64,000 bases of DNA from WRIS01 sp964345475. Its GTDB lineage: Bacteria; Actinomycetota; Coriobacteriia; Coriobacteriales; Eggerthellaceae. The notes below the pieces were generated by a model. The model ran no database searches, was not told where the DNA came from, and saw only the letters and a list, made by a program, of their open reading frames with translations. Positions 37,187 through 46,350 of this stretch are shown here, one piece after another. Position 1 is the first letter of the stretch; each line of letters opens with the position of its first letter. A program made the translations under genes and the position numbers. Location of the stretch: contig CAYFQW010000004.1 in assembly GCA_964345475.1 (NCBI GenBank), positions 1-64,000 of the forward strand. Reading direction: 5' to 3'.

Positions 37187-38087
37187 CTTCGACCATTCAG
37201 TATTCAAAGACTCTTCATGCGCATTTGGAGTATTTGACGGTGTCCATAGAGGTCATCAATATTTATTAGGATGTGCTCAAGAAACCGCTCGGGAGCAGGG
37301 GGGTAAAAGCTTTGCGCTTACCTTTGATATTGATCCTGATGAAAGGTTTCACCCTGGTCGCCTAAAAAAACTCATGACAAATGAAGACCGTATTGCAACA
37401 CTTGCTGAAACAGGTGTCGACGGCGTCATAGTGCTCCCGTTTACGGAAGCTTTTTCAAAGCTTTCGCCCCAAGACTTTCTTTTGATGACATTCAACAATA
37501 CCCCACTTCAGGCTTTGCATGTGGGTTCTGATTTTAGATTTGGGGCACGGGCACAAGGAACGATACGCGAATTAGAAGAGTGGGGTCAAAAGTTCAATAC
37601 CAATATCTGTGCACATGAGATACAGAGTGCGGATGGAATTCCTATTTCTTCTACAAGAATTAGAAAGCTTCTCGGGGCAACCAAGATTGAAGAAGCCAAT
37701 GAGCTGCTCGCAAGACCGTACTTCGTACGCGCACCCATTCACCAGGGTCGAGGTGAGGGGGGGAGTTTTGGATTTCACACAGCTAATTTGATATTGGATA
37801 CACAGATGCAAGCTCTTGGTGATGGTGTATATGCTGCATATGTTGAAGTGGGTGATAAGCGATACAAAGCCGCTGTCTCAGTAGGCGTTTCTCCTATGTT
37901 TGAAAAAGAAACACGGGCGAGCTGCGAAGTGCACATCCTTGACTTCTCTGAGGCTATTTACGGTACGAGCATCAAAGTCGAGTTCCTTCATTTTCTCCGT
38001 CCTATGATAAAGTTCGAATCAAAAGAAGAGCTCATTAGCACAGTTATGGGCAATATTGATTGGGTTCGCACGAACCTTGAGCTTTAG
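37158..38087 (+). CDS. ribF: Bifunctional riboflavin kinase / FAD synthetase
   Basis: Phosphorylates riboflavin to FMN and adenylates FMN to FAD. The N-terminal nucleotidyltransferase domain shows CAFGVFDGVHRGHQYLL, VGSDFRFGARAQG and ISSTRIRKLL; the C-terminal kinase domain contains a GRGEGGSFGFHTANL stretch and ends with FLHFLRPMIKF. GTG 37158 gives 309 residues, the usual size, although its ribosome site is weak. Several candidate starts lie further upstream inside truB. It provides the FMN and FAD that apbE and other flavoproteins here need. Confidence 0.92.
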   Translation: MVEIIPIDANFDHSVFKDSSCAFGVFDGVHRGHQYLLGCAQETAREQGGKSFALTFDIDPDERFHPGRLKKLMTNEDRIATLAETGVDGVIVLPFTEAFSKLSPQDFLLMTFNNTPLQALHVGSDFRFGARAQGTIRELEEWGQKFNTNICAHEIQSADGIPISSTRIRKLLGATKIEEANELLARPYFVRAPIHQGRGEGGSFGFHTANLILDTQMQALGDGVYAAYVEVGDKRYKAAVSVGVSPMFEKETRASCEVHILDFSEAIYGTSIKVEFLHFLRPMIKFESKEELISTVMGNIDWVRTNLEL

Positions 38088-38182
38088 ATAGAGGGCCGGC
38101 ACAGCTTTAGTACGGTTCTTCTACGGCGCCTTGCAAAAGCAAGCATCTTGTATCTGCGAATGCGAGTGAGGCAGATCCGAGC

Positions 38183-39448
38183 TTATTCTTTTACCTGGGG
38201 AAGATCGTCACAATAGTTTTGAGAGAGCATCCGTTTAGAGCTCTGTGGGAACAGGTGCTCGTAGAGTGAAATGAAGTAAGAATCGGTCATCGATGCCATG
38301 TAGTCAACGACGATTTGATTCGCTTCCGTTTTCAGATAGCATTCGGCTGTGATGCTTCTCGAATTTTTCACCAAATTGCTGACATGGTGGAGGAAGAGGG
38401 GCGAATCCTCTCGTTTTTCAAGGCAGTCCTTAAGAAGCTTTTCATACATATCCGCGAACATGCTTTCGACAATATTTCCTGTGCCGAGCACAATCCCTTC
38501 GTTGAAATAAATATATTCGTAATTTTGAGCCTTTGCAAGCTTGAGGTCTTTAAAGACATCCTCGCTCATAGCAATATAGTTACGTCCGTAGCTGTTGTTG
38601 ACGATATCAATGGTTAAATTATGAATGATGCTTGTGTTTACCGCGCCTATGACCTCACTGTCGAACAAGGTATAATCTTTGAGTATCCCCATATCAATTG
38701 CGTCTTGTCTATCTTTGCCGAGGTAGGCTACCATATCGCTGACGCGTACAACGCATCCTTCAAGCGTCGAAGGTCGAAGATGTTGAATTTGGGATTCATC
38801 GATATAGCACTGCTCGAGCAAGGCATCCAAGGCCTCGAATGTAAAAGTCTCGCCTTGCCGCAGAACTTGTTGCTCAAATTCTCCATTATGACACAGCACC
38901 CCGTCAAGCGTCTGAAGGCTTATATTACGCCGAAACAGCTTGTCGAGCACGCGCACGGAATGAACATTGTGATTGAAGTACCGTCCTGTATTATGATGGT
39001 ATAAGGTATTGAGAAATTTCTCGCCCGCATGTCCAAAAGGGGTATGCCCGAGATCATGGCCGAGTGCGATAGCTTCAATAAGATCGACGTTAAGTCCGAG
39101 CACGCGGCCTATATTACGGGCGATTCGCGAGACTAATTGTACATGTAGACCCCTTCTGCAAATATCATCATTCTGAACATGTGAAAATACCTGGGTTTTA
39201 TCTGCGTAGCGGTTATAGGCCGGCACGTTGATTATTTTCTCAACGTCGCGGATAAAAGCTGGTCGTGTGAGGCTTGCCGCATCTTGGGGCTTGTCTTCTC
39301 TCCTGAGTACCTTGCTATCTGCAAAATAATACGGATTCTTTTGCATCGAAACCGTGTCTGTCAGAATGCGCTTTTCTATGTCAGGGTCGAGCTCAAGATA
39401 GCTAGGCTTCTCGCCGTCATTGTATCGTTCTGCTTTGGGAGTGTTCAT
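38183..39448 (-). CDS. dgt: dGTP triphosphohydrolase-like HD-domain protein
   Basis: Hydrolyses deoxynucleoside triphosphates to the nucleoside and triphosphate, by family. The 421-residue protein has NRYADKTQVF, LVSRIARNIGRVLGLNVDLIEAIALGHDLGHTPFGHAGE (the HD metal site) and a later VRVSDMVAYLGKDRQDA. Upstream GATGAGG supports the ATG. It runs against ribF and stands alone. Whether it prefers dGTP cannot be seen from the sequence. Confidence 0.88.
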   Translation of the reverse strand: MNTPKAERYNDGEKPSYLELDPDIEKRILTDTVSMQKNPYYFADSKVLRREDKPQDAASLTRPAFIRDVEKIINVPAYNRYADKTQVFSHVQNDDICRRGLHVQLVSRIARNIGRVLGLNVDLIEAIALGHDLGHTPFGHAGEKFLNTLYHHNTGRYFNHNVHSVRVLDKLFRRNISLQTLDGVLCHNGEFEQQVLRQGETFTFEALDALLEQCYIDESQIQHLRPSTLEGCVVRVSDMVAYLGKDRQDAIDMGILKDYTLFDSEVIGAVNTSIIHNLTIDIVNNSYGRNYIAMSEDVFKDLKLAKAQNYEYIYFNEGIVLGTGNIVESMFADMYEKLLKDCLEKREDSPLFLHHVSNLVKNSRSITAECYLKTEANQIVVDYMASMTDSYFISLYEHLFPQSSKRMLSQNYCDDLPQVKE

Positions 39449-39751
39449 ACATACGCCTCATCTTGTACCTTAGGTATTTGTTGGCTCGCCAATATTGTAA
39501 CTCAAGACTGGCGGGTCACTCAAACCAGGCAGAGTATTAGTTGCCAAGAAGTGTATGCAATAGAAAAATGACAGCGATTTAATCCGCTTTGATGTCTGCT
39601 AGCAGGCTCTTTGTAGGATATTCGTTTTTGTGAGAAAACTCTCAGGGAGATCGTCTAAGCTATGTTGAGGTTTGAATATGTTTACAGGGTATGCATTCCG
39701 TGGGCTATGCACGGAATTTAAAAGACAAGGGCGTTTGTGCGGAAGTTGCAT
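39449..39751. other. Divergent region with a perfect 8-base hairpin
   Basis: About 300 bases between the dGTPase-like gene and the GIY-YIG gene, which point away from each other, so promoters for both should lie here. ATTCCGTG (39695-39702) and CACGGAAT (39710-39717) form a perfect stem 35 bases before the GIY-YIG start. I cannot assign promoter boxes with confidence. Confidence 0.45.
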
Positions 39752-40030
39752 ATGGAAAAAAAAGAGCCAAATACCTATTGGGTATATATAGTTTTATGTT
39801 CTGATGGAAGCCTCTATACAGGAAGCACCAATAATGTTGAACGTCGAGTTGAGGCACATAATGAAGGAGTCGGTGCAAAATATACGCGTAGCCGCAGGCC
39901 CGTCAAGCTCGTATACCTGGAAGAGTGCGAAAATAAATCACTCGCCCTGAAAAGAGAAATTGTGATAAAAAAATTAACGAGAAAACAAAAAGAAGATCTT
40001 CTCACCGCGACTGGAGTCTTCAACATTTGA
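39752..40030 (+). CDS. Small GIY-YIG domain protein (UPF0213 type)
   Basis: 92-residue protein consisting almost only of a GIY-YIG nuclease-like domain: YWVYIVLCSDGSLYTGSTNNVERRVEAHN, then GAKYTRSRRPVKLVYLEEC and a basic end with KREIVIKKLTRKQKEDL. It resembles the single-domain family near UvrC/YhbQ whose role in DNA repair or turnover is not settled. ATG 39752 with GGAAG upstream is preferred; GTG 39737 would add five residues. Stands alone upstream of dnaG. Confidence 0.85.
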   Translation: MEKKEPNTYWVYIVLCSDGSLYTGSTNNVERRVEAHNEGVGAKYTRSRRPVKLVYLEECENKSLALKREIVIKKLTRKQKEDLLTATGVFNI

Positions 40031-40124
40031 AGCCTGTTCGAGAAGGTATCTTTTTGCAAGATTTGAGCTGTGGTAGAGTGTAGGTGCAGAAGCTGTCACG
40101 AGTTTTAAAAGGAAGGGGTTGTCC

Positions 40125-42011
40125 GTGGCTGGTATCAGCGATGAAGATATCGCTCGTGTGCGTGCTGCGAGCGATATAGTCTCAGTTTTCAGCGATCGAG
40201 TCCCTGTTCGTCAACGTGGGCGTGATTTCTGGTGCTGCTGTCCTTTCCATGATGAAAAAACTCCGTCTTGCAAACTTGATCCAGCCTCACAACTTTGGCA
40301 TTGCTTCGGCTGCCATGCGGGAGGAGATGTTTTCAGTTTCGTGATGCAGGCAGACGATCTCAACTTTCCTGAAGCTGTTCGCAAACTTGCTGAAAGGGCG
40401 AATATCCACATCACCGAAGACGAAGATCGTTCCGGCCTTGCCAAGGGCAGAAAAACACGACTGATCGAGGTCTGCAAAGAAGCCTCTGTCTTCTATCACC
40501 TTCAGCTTATGCGCAGCAGTGGTGCTCAGGCTCATGCTGCAAGAGAGTACTTATCGCAAAGAGGTCTTGGGGGAGATATCCCCAAGGTATGGCAGCTTGG
40601 GTTTGCTCCAGGAAACGGAAGTCTTATTACTCATCTAAGAAATAAAGGCTATACATCAAACGAGCTCATCGATGCTAACTTGGCTCTCAGCTCAGGCGGG
40701 GTGCTTAAAGAACGCTTTTTCAATCGTGTCATGTTTCCTATTAGTGACGTCCAAGGCCAAGTTATCGCATTTGGGGGCCGTGTTGTCGGAGAGGGTCAGC
40801 CCAAGTACCTTAATTCTCAGGAAACTCCCATCTTCCATAAGTCAAGAATTCTCTTTGGCCTTGATAAGGCTAAAGCAAAAATGGCGTCAACGGGTATTGC
40901 TGTTGTCGTTGAGGGTTACACCGATGTCATAGCGCTCCATGCAAAGGGGATTACCAACGTTGTTGCTACCTTAGGAACGGCTCTGAGTAAGCAGCATATC
41001 AGAACGCTCTCTCGACATGCACGCAAGCAAATCATATACCTCTTTGATGGCGACGAGGCGGGTCAGCGAGCACTCGACCGCGCCCTCAGTTTTTTAGATG
41101 AAAGCGTTACGCCGGAAGCGGGGCAGTCAAGAATCGAGCTTTCGGCTATTTCCCTTCCAGATGGTCTAGATCCAGCCGAATTTGTTGAAAAACAGGGTGC
41201 TGATGCCCTGGTTTTACTTTTCGAAAATGCCCAGCCTCTTATCGCCTATGGTATTGAGCGGCGATTAGGGAAGTACGATCTCGCAAGCGCCGAGAGCAGA
41301 GGTGCTGCCATGGCAGACGCTCTCTCGATTTTGGCGCCTATAAAAAACTCTATCATAGCCAAAGACTATGCCGTCCAAATTGCAGGACGGGTCCGTGCGC
41401 GCGAAAACGATGTCCTTGCCCGCTTAGAAGAGCTCAAGCCTTTACAGGAACCGGGGTTTGAAAAAAACAGCCAGGCAGCCCCAGGCAGCCGCGAGAGGGG
41501 GGCAGGGCATGCTTCATATGAGGCAGGATCGAAGATAAAGCTTTCTCAGGCAGAACTCAATAGGAGAAAATTTGAACGCGAATTCCTCAGTCTGTGCGCA
41601 CGCTTCCCTGGAATAGCTCTCAAAAAAGCAGCGGGCCTCGCACAAACCCGATGGCATGAACCGAGGCATGGAGAGCTCGCAGAGACACTCCTTTCTATTT
41701 TAGAAAGTACGCCCGAAGCCTCTCCAGCCGAAATTGTGAGCTTTGCCCAAAAGAAGCTAGATTATGCCGCCGCTCTCTTAAGTTCAGGGGTGATGACCGA
41801 CACGCAATCCCCTGACAAATTGGGAGATTATCTCGTAGAAGAACTGAGCCTCGGGGACCTTGAAGATACTATCGATGAAATAAAGATCCAACTAGAGCAT
41901 CTCAGTCCTGAGAACACAGAAGAACAGGAAATTCTCTTTGCTAGCGTGGTGTCTATGCAAAAGGAGCTCAGTCAACGACGCAAGGCACACAAGCGCATTA
42001 TAGAATTATAG
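40125..42011 (+). CDS. dnaG: DNA primase
   Basis: Makes RNA primers at the replication fork. The N-terminal CHC2 zinc domain is clear (FWCCCPFHDEKTPS then LWHCFGCHAGGD), followed by the catalytic core with FGGRVVGEGQPKYLNS and the Toprim motifs VVVEGYTDVIALHAKG and IYLFDGDEAGQRA. The C-terminal third should be the helicase-binding domain. The start is GTG 40125, with AAGGAAGGGG upstream; TTG 40119 is too close to that site. rpoD, often the next gene, is not found after it here. Confidence 0.94.
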   Translation: MAGISDEDIARVRAASDIVSVFSDRVPVRQRGRDFWCCCPFHDEKTPSCKLDPASQLWHCFGCHAGGDVFSFVMQADDLNFPEAVRKLAERANIHITEDEDRSGLAKGRKTRLIEVCKEASVFYHLQLMRSSGAQAHAAREYLSQRGLGGDIPKVWQLGFAPGNGSLITHLRNKGYTSNELIDANLALSSGGVLKERFFNRVMFPISDVQGQVIAFGGRVVGEGQPKYLNSQETPIFHKSRILFGLDKAKAKMASTGIAVVVEGYTDVIALHAKGITNVVATLGTALSKQHIRTLSRHARKQIIYLFDGDEAGQRALDRALSFLDESVTPEAGQSRIELSAISLPDGLDPAEFVEKQGADALVLLFENAQPLIAYGIERRLGKYDLASAESRGAAMADALSILAPIKNSIIAKDYAVQIAGRVRARENDVLARLEELKPLQEPGFEKNSQAAPGSRERGAGHASYEAGSKIKLSQAELNRRKFEREFLSLCARFPGIALKKAAGLAQTRWHEPRHGELAETLLSILESTPEASPAEIVSFAQKKLDYAAALLSSGVMTDTQSPDKLGDYLVEELSLGDLEDTIDEIKIQLEHLSPENTEEQEILFASVVSMQKELSQRRKAHKRIIEL

Positions 42012-42270
42012 TGTAACGGCAAGCCTTCTAGGGGAAGCGCAGCCCTAACGATAAGTTTCGTTCCGTCAACGATGACATGGTGCTTTAGCGTTTGTACCCT
42101 AACTTAGCTAGACAAATCTGACGTAAAACTACACAATAGTTTTCTAGGAATGTATAGCCAAGAATGAAGCAGTTTTAGTACAGTGCCCGTTTGTTCAAGC
42201 ATCATCGAGGCGGGCGATGAGATGTTCATTCTTGCTAACAAAAGATATACGAAGTAAAGGATGTAGGTAT

Positions 42271-42795
42271 ATGGATATCGTAGTGTCGCCCGACCCGGGC
42301 TTAAGGCAGGTGTGCGAGGAGTGCGACCTGTCTGATAAAAGTCTCAAGAAGCTTGCTAAGCACATGGCAAAGGCAATGTATGATAATTACGGTTGCGGCT
42401 TGGCGGCGCCCCAAGTAGGAATTTCAAAGCGAATGGTCGTTGTTGATTGTGATGTCGACTCTGATGAGAGAAACCCTTTAACGCTCGTGAATCCTGTGAT
42501 TATAGAAACTAGTGGTGAAGAGATAGTGGAAGAGGAGGGTTGTCTTTCCTGTCCTGGCATATCGGCTCCTGTAAAGAGAAAGCCGCACGCAGTAGTGCGC
42601 TTTTTTGATCTTGAGGGAGAGGAATGGGTTATTGAGGGAGAAGGGCTCCTCGGTCGTTGTCTCCAGCATGAAGTGGACCATCTGAATGGCATTACTTTAT
42701 TTGAAAGCTGTTTACCTGAAGAGCGTATTCGGATCCTGCAGGAGTACGAAGAAGCGAAAGCGGCTGGTGCAAAGCCAGGAGAAACAAGCATATAG
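42271..42795 (+). CDS. def: Peptide deformylase
   Basis: Fe or Zn enzyme that removes the N-formyl group from new proteins. The 174-residue protein has all three motifs: GCGLAAPQVG, EEGCLSCPG and QHEVDH with the metal-binding His residues and catalytic Glu. ATG 42271 follows AAAGGATG; a further upstream start would add 18 residues unlike the family. First gene of def-fmt-rsmB. Confidence 0.95.
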   Translation: MDIVVSPDPGLRQVCEECDLSDKSLKKLAKHMAKAMYDNYGCGLAAPQVGISKRMVVVDCDVDSDERNPLTLVNPVIIETSGEEIVEEEGCLSCPGISAPVKRKPHAVVRFFDLEGEEWVIEGEGLLGRCLQHEVDHLNGITLFESCLPEERIRILQEYEEAKAAGAKPGETSI

Positions 42796-42865
42796 GCACT
42801 TGAGGTCATACAGCCCAAAGCAGCGTATATGGTCTAAGCAAGGAAAGGGATAGGGGAGCAAAACG

Positions 42866-43825
42866 ATGAGAGTGGTTTTTATGGGGACACCTGACTTTGC
42901 GGCGACCATTCTTGAAGATCTTGTCGAACAGCATGACGTATGTGCGGTCTACACACGTGCTGATGCTATCCGAGGTCGAGGAAAGGGTCTTGAGCCGAGC
43001 CCAGTAAAGCGCATGGCACAGAAACATGGTATTCCCGTATATGAACCGTTGACCCTCAAAGACCCCTCTACCGTTGAACAATTGAGACTTTTCGAACCCG
43101 AAGCTATATGTGTTGCTGCCTATGGGATGATACTGCCTGCTGAGGTATTAGAGATTCCGGCCTATGGTTGTTTGAACGTGCATGCATCCCTGCTGCCTAA
43201 GTGGCGTGGTGCAGCTCCTGTCGAGCGAGCAATCTTGGCAGATGAATGCGACACCGGTGTATGTATAATGAGGATGGAAGAGGGGCTAGATACGGGTGAT
43301 TACTGCATCATACGTACGGCGCATATTGAGGAAAAGTCAGCAGAACGCCTGAGCGATGAGCTTGCAAACCTAGGCTCCCATGCCCTGCTCACTGCCCTTG
43401 TCCATATCGAAAAAGGTATTACAGAGTGGACGAAGCAAGATGAATCTCAAGCGAGTTACGCTGCTAAAATACGCAAAGACGAACTGCACCTAAGCCTAGA
43501 AGACACTGCTCGCATGGCGGTTTTGAAAGTGCGGGCATCAAGTACTGCTCATCCTAGCCGCTGCCTCCTTGCAGATAGAAGGGTGCGGCTTGAAGAGGTT
43601 CAAGGTATCGAGGAAGACGATGCCCTCATCCCTCATCTTCGCGATATGCTGCCAGGCCGTGCAAGATTCATACAAAAAAGACTCATTTTGACTTTCGTAG
43701 ATGGAGCTGTTGAGGTTCTTAAGCTTAAGCCAGATGGAAAGAAAAGCATGGATGCGAAATCTTTTGCTGCAGGACTCCAGATTTCAAAAGAAAACGACAT
43801 GCTATGGGGTGCACTTGATGTCTAA
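42866..43825 (+). CDS. fmt: Methionyl-tRNA formyltransferase
   Basis: Formylates initiator Met-tRNA using 10-formyltetrahydrofolate. The 319-residue protein has MRVVFMGTPDFAATIL, AAYGMILPAEVLEIP, GCLNVHASLLPKWRGAAPVERAI with the catalytic Asn and His, and DTGVCIMRMEEGLDTG. The C-terminal OB-like tRNA-binding domain follows. Placed directly after def, its functional partner. It overlaps rsmB by eight bases. Confidence 0.95.
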   Translation: MRVVFMGTPDFAATILEDLVEQHDVCAVYTRADAIRGRGKGLEPSPVKRMAQKHGIPVYEPLTLKDPSTVEQLRLFEPEAICVAAYGMILPAEVLEIPAYGCLNVHASLLPKWRGAAPVERAILADECDTGVCIMRMEEGLDTGDYCIIRTAHIEEKSAERLSDELANLGSHALLTALVHIEKGITEWTKQDESQASYAAKIRKDELHLSLEDTARMAVLKVRASSTAHPSRCLLADRRVRLEEVQGIEEDDALIPHLRDMLPGRARFIQKRLILTFVDGAVEVLKLKPDGKKSMDAKSFAAGLQISKENDMLWGALDV

Positions 43826-45188
43826 GGCAGCAATCCGTACCAAGGCGAGTCCGGCCCGCCTTACGGCTTTAGAGGTAGGGAGAGTGGTGCGGGAGCGACG
43901 TGCTTTTGCACAAGAACTTATTTCTTCTCATATAGATTCCTCAAGCCTCAGTCAGGAAGATAGGGCGTTTGCTACACGGCTTGTTTTAGGGGTTGTTTCT
44001 TCATACGGTACGCTCGACGAGATCATCAATCGCTTTGTTAAGAAACCGAATGAGCTTGAATCTCCCGTCAGGGATGCTTTGCGGATAAGCGTGTATGAAA
44101 TTCTTTTTTTGGGAAAGACTGATCATGCGGCGGTTGATCAAGGTGTTGAACTCGTAAAAAGTATCAATATCAAGGCAGGTGGTCTTGCAAACGCGGTGCT
44201 GAGACGGGTTGTGGAGGCAAAAGAATCATTTCCTTTTGGAGATATCGGTACTGATGATGCTGCTGCCGCACGTTACTTCGCTTTCCCCCTTTGGCTTGCT
44301 AAGCGGCTTATTGCAGACCTGGGTCGCGAAGCTGCGCTGGCCTTTATGGCTGCCAGCAATGAACCAGCCCCAATTTTTATTGCAGTCAATGTGCTGCAAG
44401 GAAGCACAGATGAGGTAGAAGATGTTTTTGCCCGCAATAGGATTCAGCTAAAAAAAATATCTATTCCTGGTGCGTCTCTTCAAACCTGCTACCGTGTACT
44501 TGATAGTCGCGGCCTTCAACTTCCCGATATCTCACAGCTTTTTGTTGAAGGAAAAATATTGGTCAGCGACGCAGCTTCTCAGTTTATAGCCTATATTTCA
44601 GTTCCGGATAAACGTCCGGAGGCTTTCCTTGAAATAGGGTCGGGAAGGGCGACAAAAAGTATTCTCTTGCAGAGTAATGCGATGTATCGCTTCGGACAGC
44701 CGATGAATTTGAGCATACTCGATAGCCATTCCTTTAAGATAGACCTGGCTAAGAAGCGACTGAGAGAATATGGAGTACCTTATAGCAAGGCCTACGTGGG
44801 AGACGCTCGGTGTCTTGAGAAGGCGGTGGGCAGCCAGTCTTTTGATGCGATATTCATAGATGCGCCATGCTCGGGGTTGGGCACCTTGCGGCGCCATCCT
44901 GAAATACGATGGAAGATAAAACCCGAAGATATTACAAACCTAGCTCGAAGCGGTGAAGCAATGCTGCAGTCTGCCGCCCAAAAACTTAAGGTTGGAGGAC
45001 AGTTAAGCTATGCGACCTGTACGGTGATGAAAGAGGAAAACCAGGAACTCATAGCGAGGTTTTTAAGGAGCAAGGAAGGCAGGGGCTTTGAAATGTATCC
45101 GACCTTTGGAAAAAATTCTTTCAGCACGGTATTGCAGCCTGGTTCTTCCGATGCTCATTTTGCGGTACGTATGGTGCGTAAAAGCTGA
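43818..45188 (+). CDS. rsmB: 16S rRNA (cytosine-5-)-methyltransferase RsmB-like
   Basis: 456-residue protein. An N-terminal NusB-like domain (about 15-150: SLSQEDRAFATRLVLGVVSSYGTLD, VDQGVELVKSI) is followed by an RNA m5C methyltransferase domain. DAPCSGLGTLRRHPEIRW carries the motif-IV cysteine and LSYATCTVMKEENQEL the second cysteine. The usual SAM motif AAPGGKT is replaced by EIGSGRATKS, an unusual form that leaves the glycine pattern partly intact. ATG 43818 overlaps the fmt stop. Whether the target is C967 as in E. coli is inferred from the domain order. Confidence 0.88.
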   Translation: MSKAAIRTKASPARLTALEVGRVVRERRAFAQELISSHIDSSSLSQEDRAFATRLVLGVVSSYGTLDEIINRFVKKPNELESPVRDALRISVYEILFLGKTDHAAVDQGVELVKSINIKAGGLANAVLRRVVEAKESFPFGDIGTDDAAAARYFAFPLWLAKRLIADLGREAALAFMAASNEPAPIFIAVNVLQGSTDEVEDVFARNRIQLKKISIPGASLQTCYRVLDSRGLQLPDISQLFVEGKILVSDAASQFIAYISVPDKRPEAFLEIGSGRATKSILLQSNAMYRFGQPMNLSILDSHSFKIDLAKKRLREYGVPYSKAYVGDARCLEKAVGSQSFDAIFIDAPCSGLGTLRRHPEIRWKIKPEDITNLARSGEAMLQSAAQKLKVGGQLSYATCTVMKEENQELIARFLRSKEGRGFEMYPTFGKNSFSTVLQPGSSDAHFAVRMVRKS

Positions 45189-45312
45189 AATAGTGTAAAA
45201 TTGTAGTACGTAAGGCACGCGGCTTCTGAGGTGCATCGAACCTTATTGTCAATACCGGAACAATCGATCATGAGCTGTTGTAAAAAACAGCGGAAGAGAA
45301 AAAGAGGGAATC

Positions 45313-46272
45313 ATGCAAGCTGTTCGTATAATGGAAATTCTTAAGGTTGCAGAAGACGCAGCAATCGCCTGCTTTGATTGGATTGGAAAAGGGGACAAGA
45401 TAGCAGCTGATCAGGCAGCTACTACAGCCATGCGCAATGCTTTAAACGAAATTGATTTTTCCGGTCGCATTGTGATAGGCGAAGGTGAGCGCGATGAGGC
45501 CCCTATGCTCTATATTGGAGAAGAGCTGGGGCGTGGAGGAGAGGAGATAGATATTGCGGTCGATCCGCTTGAGGGCACTAACCTCTGTGCTTCTAACAAG
45601 GCGAACGCACTCACTGCCATAGCTATTGCCCCCCGAGGAGCACTTCTTTTTGCCCCGGATACATATATGCTGAAAATTGCAGCTGGTCCAGAGTGTTTGG
45701 GAAAAATCCACATCGACAATAAGCCTGAGGAAAACGTCCGGGCTGTTGCAGAGGCTTTGGGAAAGCCAGTTTCAGAAGTTACTGTTTGCATACTCGACCG
45801 CGATCGTCATAAAGATCTTATCCAGGCTGTATACAAGTCTGGTGCCCGTGTTCGCCTTATTGATGATGGTGATGTATTCGGTGCGATTGCGACTGCTATA
45901 CCCGGAACGGGTATCGATCTGTATATGGGCTCAGGCGGAGCCCCTGAAGGCGTTTTAGCCTGTGTGGGCCTCAAAGCTGTTGGAGGGATTTTTATGGGAC
46001 GTTTTCGCTTCCGCTCGGACGATGAACGTGCCCGTGCAGAAAAAACTGCCGAAGTAGACTTAGATGGCGTTTTGACTATGGATATGCTTGTTCGGTCTGA
46101 CGACGCTGCCTTTCTTGCCACAGGGGTTACGAACGGCGAGATGGTGAGCGGTGTCTCTATGGCAGGCGGGTCTGTTACGACGGAGTCTATTGTGATGAAC
46201 GCTCAAGATAAGACGGTGCGCTTCATCAAAACCTGCCGCCGAGGCGAGCATGGAGTAGTGAGCTTTCAATAA
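45313..46272 (+). CDS. glpX: Fructose-1,6-bisphosphatase, class II
   Basis: Hydrolyses fructose-1,6-bisphosphate in gluconeogenesis. The 319-residue protein shows the GlpX motifs GRIVIGEGERDEAPMLYIGEELG, IDIAVDPLEGTNLCA with the metal ligands, GSGGAPEGVLACVGLKAVGG and GVSMAGGSVTTESIVM. AAGAGGGA precedes the ATG. It stands alone and ends in a hairpin shared with the convergent gene. Confidence 0.94.
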   Translation: MQAVRIMEILKVAEDAAIACFDWIGKGDKIAADQAATTAMRNALNEIDFSGRIVIGEGERDEAPMLYIGEELGRGGEEIDIAVDPLEGTNLCASNKANALTAIAIAPRGALLFAPDTYMLKIAAGPECLGKIHIDNKPEENVRAVAEALGKPVSEVTVCILDRDRHKDLIQAVYKSGARVRLIDDGDVFGAIATAIPGTGIDLYMGSGGAPEGVLACVGLKAVGGIFMGRFRFRSDDERARAEKTAEVDLDGVLTMDMLVRSDDAAFLATGVTNGEMVSGVSMAGGSVTTESIVMNAQDKTVRFIKTCRRGEHGVVSFQ

Positions 46273-46305
46273 GAAACGCTGATATCGATATCGCTCATAA
46301 GCGAT

Positions 46306-46342
46306 AAAAAGGCCTGCTTTTCATAAGAGAGCAGGCCTTTTT
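46306..46342. terminator. Bidirectional terminator between glpX and the convergent synthetase
   Basis: AAAAAGGCCTGCT (46306-46318) and AGCAGGCCTTTTT (46330-46342) are perfect complements around an 11-base loop. The flanking A and T tracts make it work in both directions, which fits the two converging genes. Confidence 0.93.
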
Positions 46343-46350
46343 AGTTGACC

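Noticed and set aside
42012..42270. Remnant of rpoD after dnaG
   Set aside because: No sigma-factor-like coding sequence in any frame; the stretch appears noncoding.
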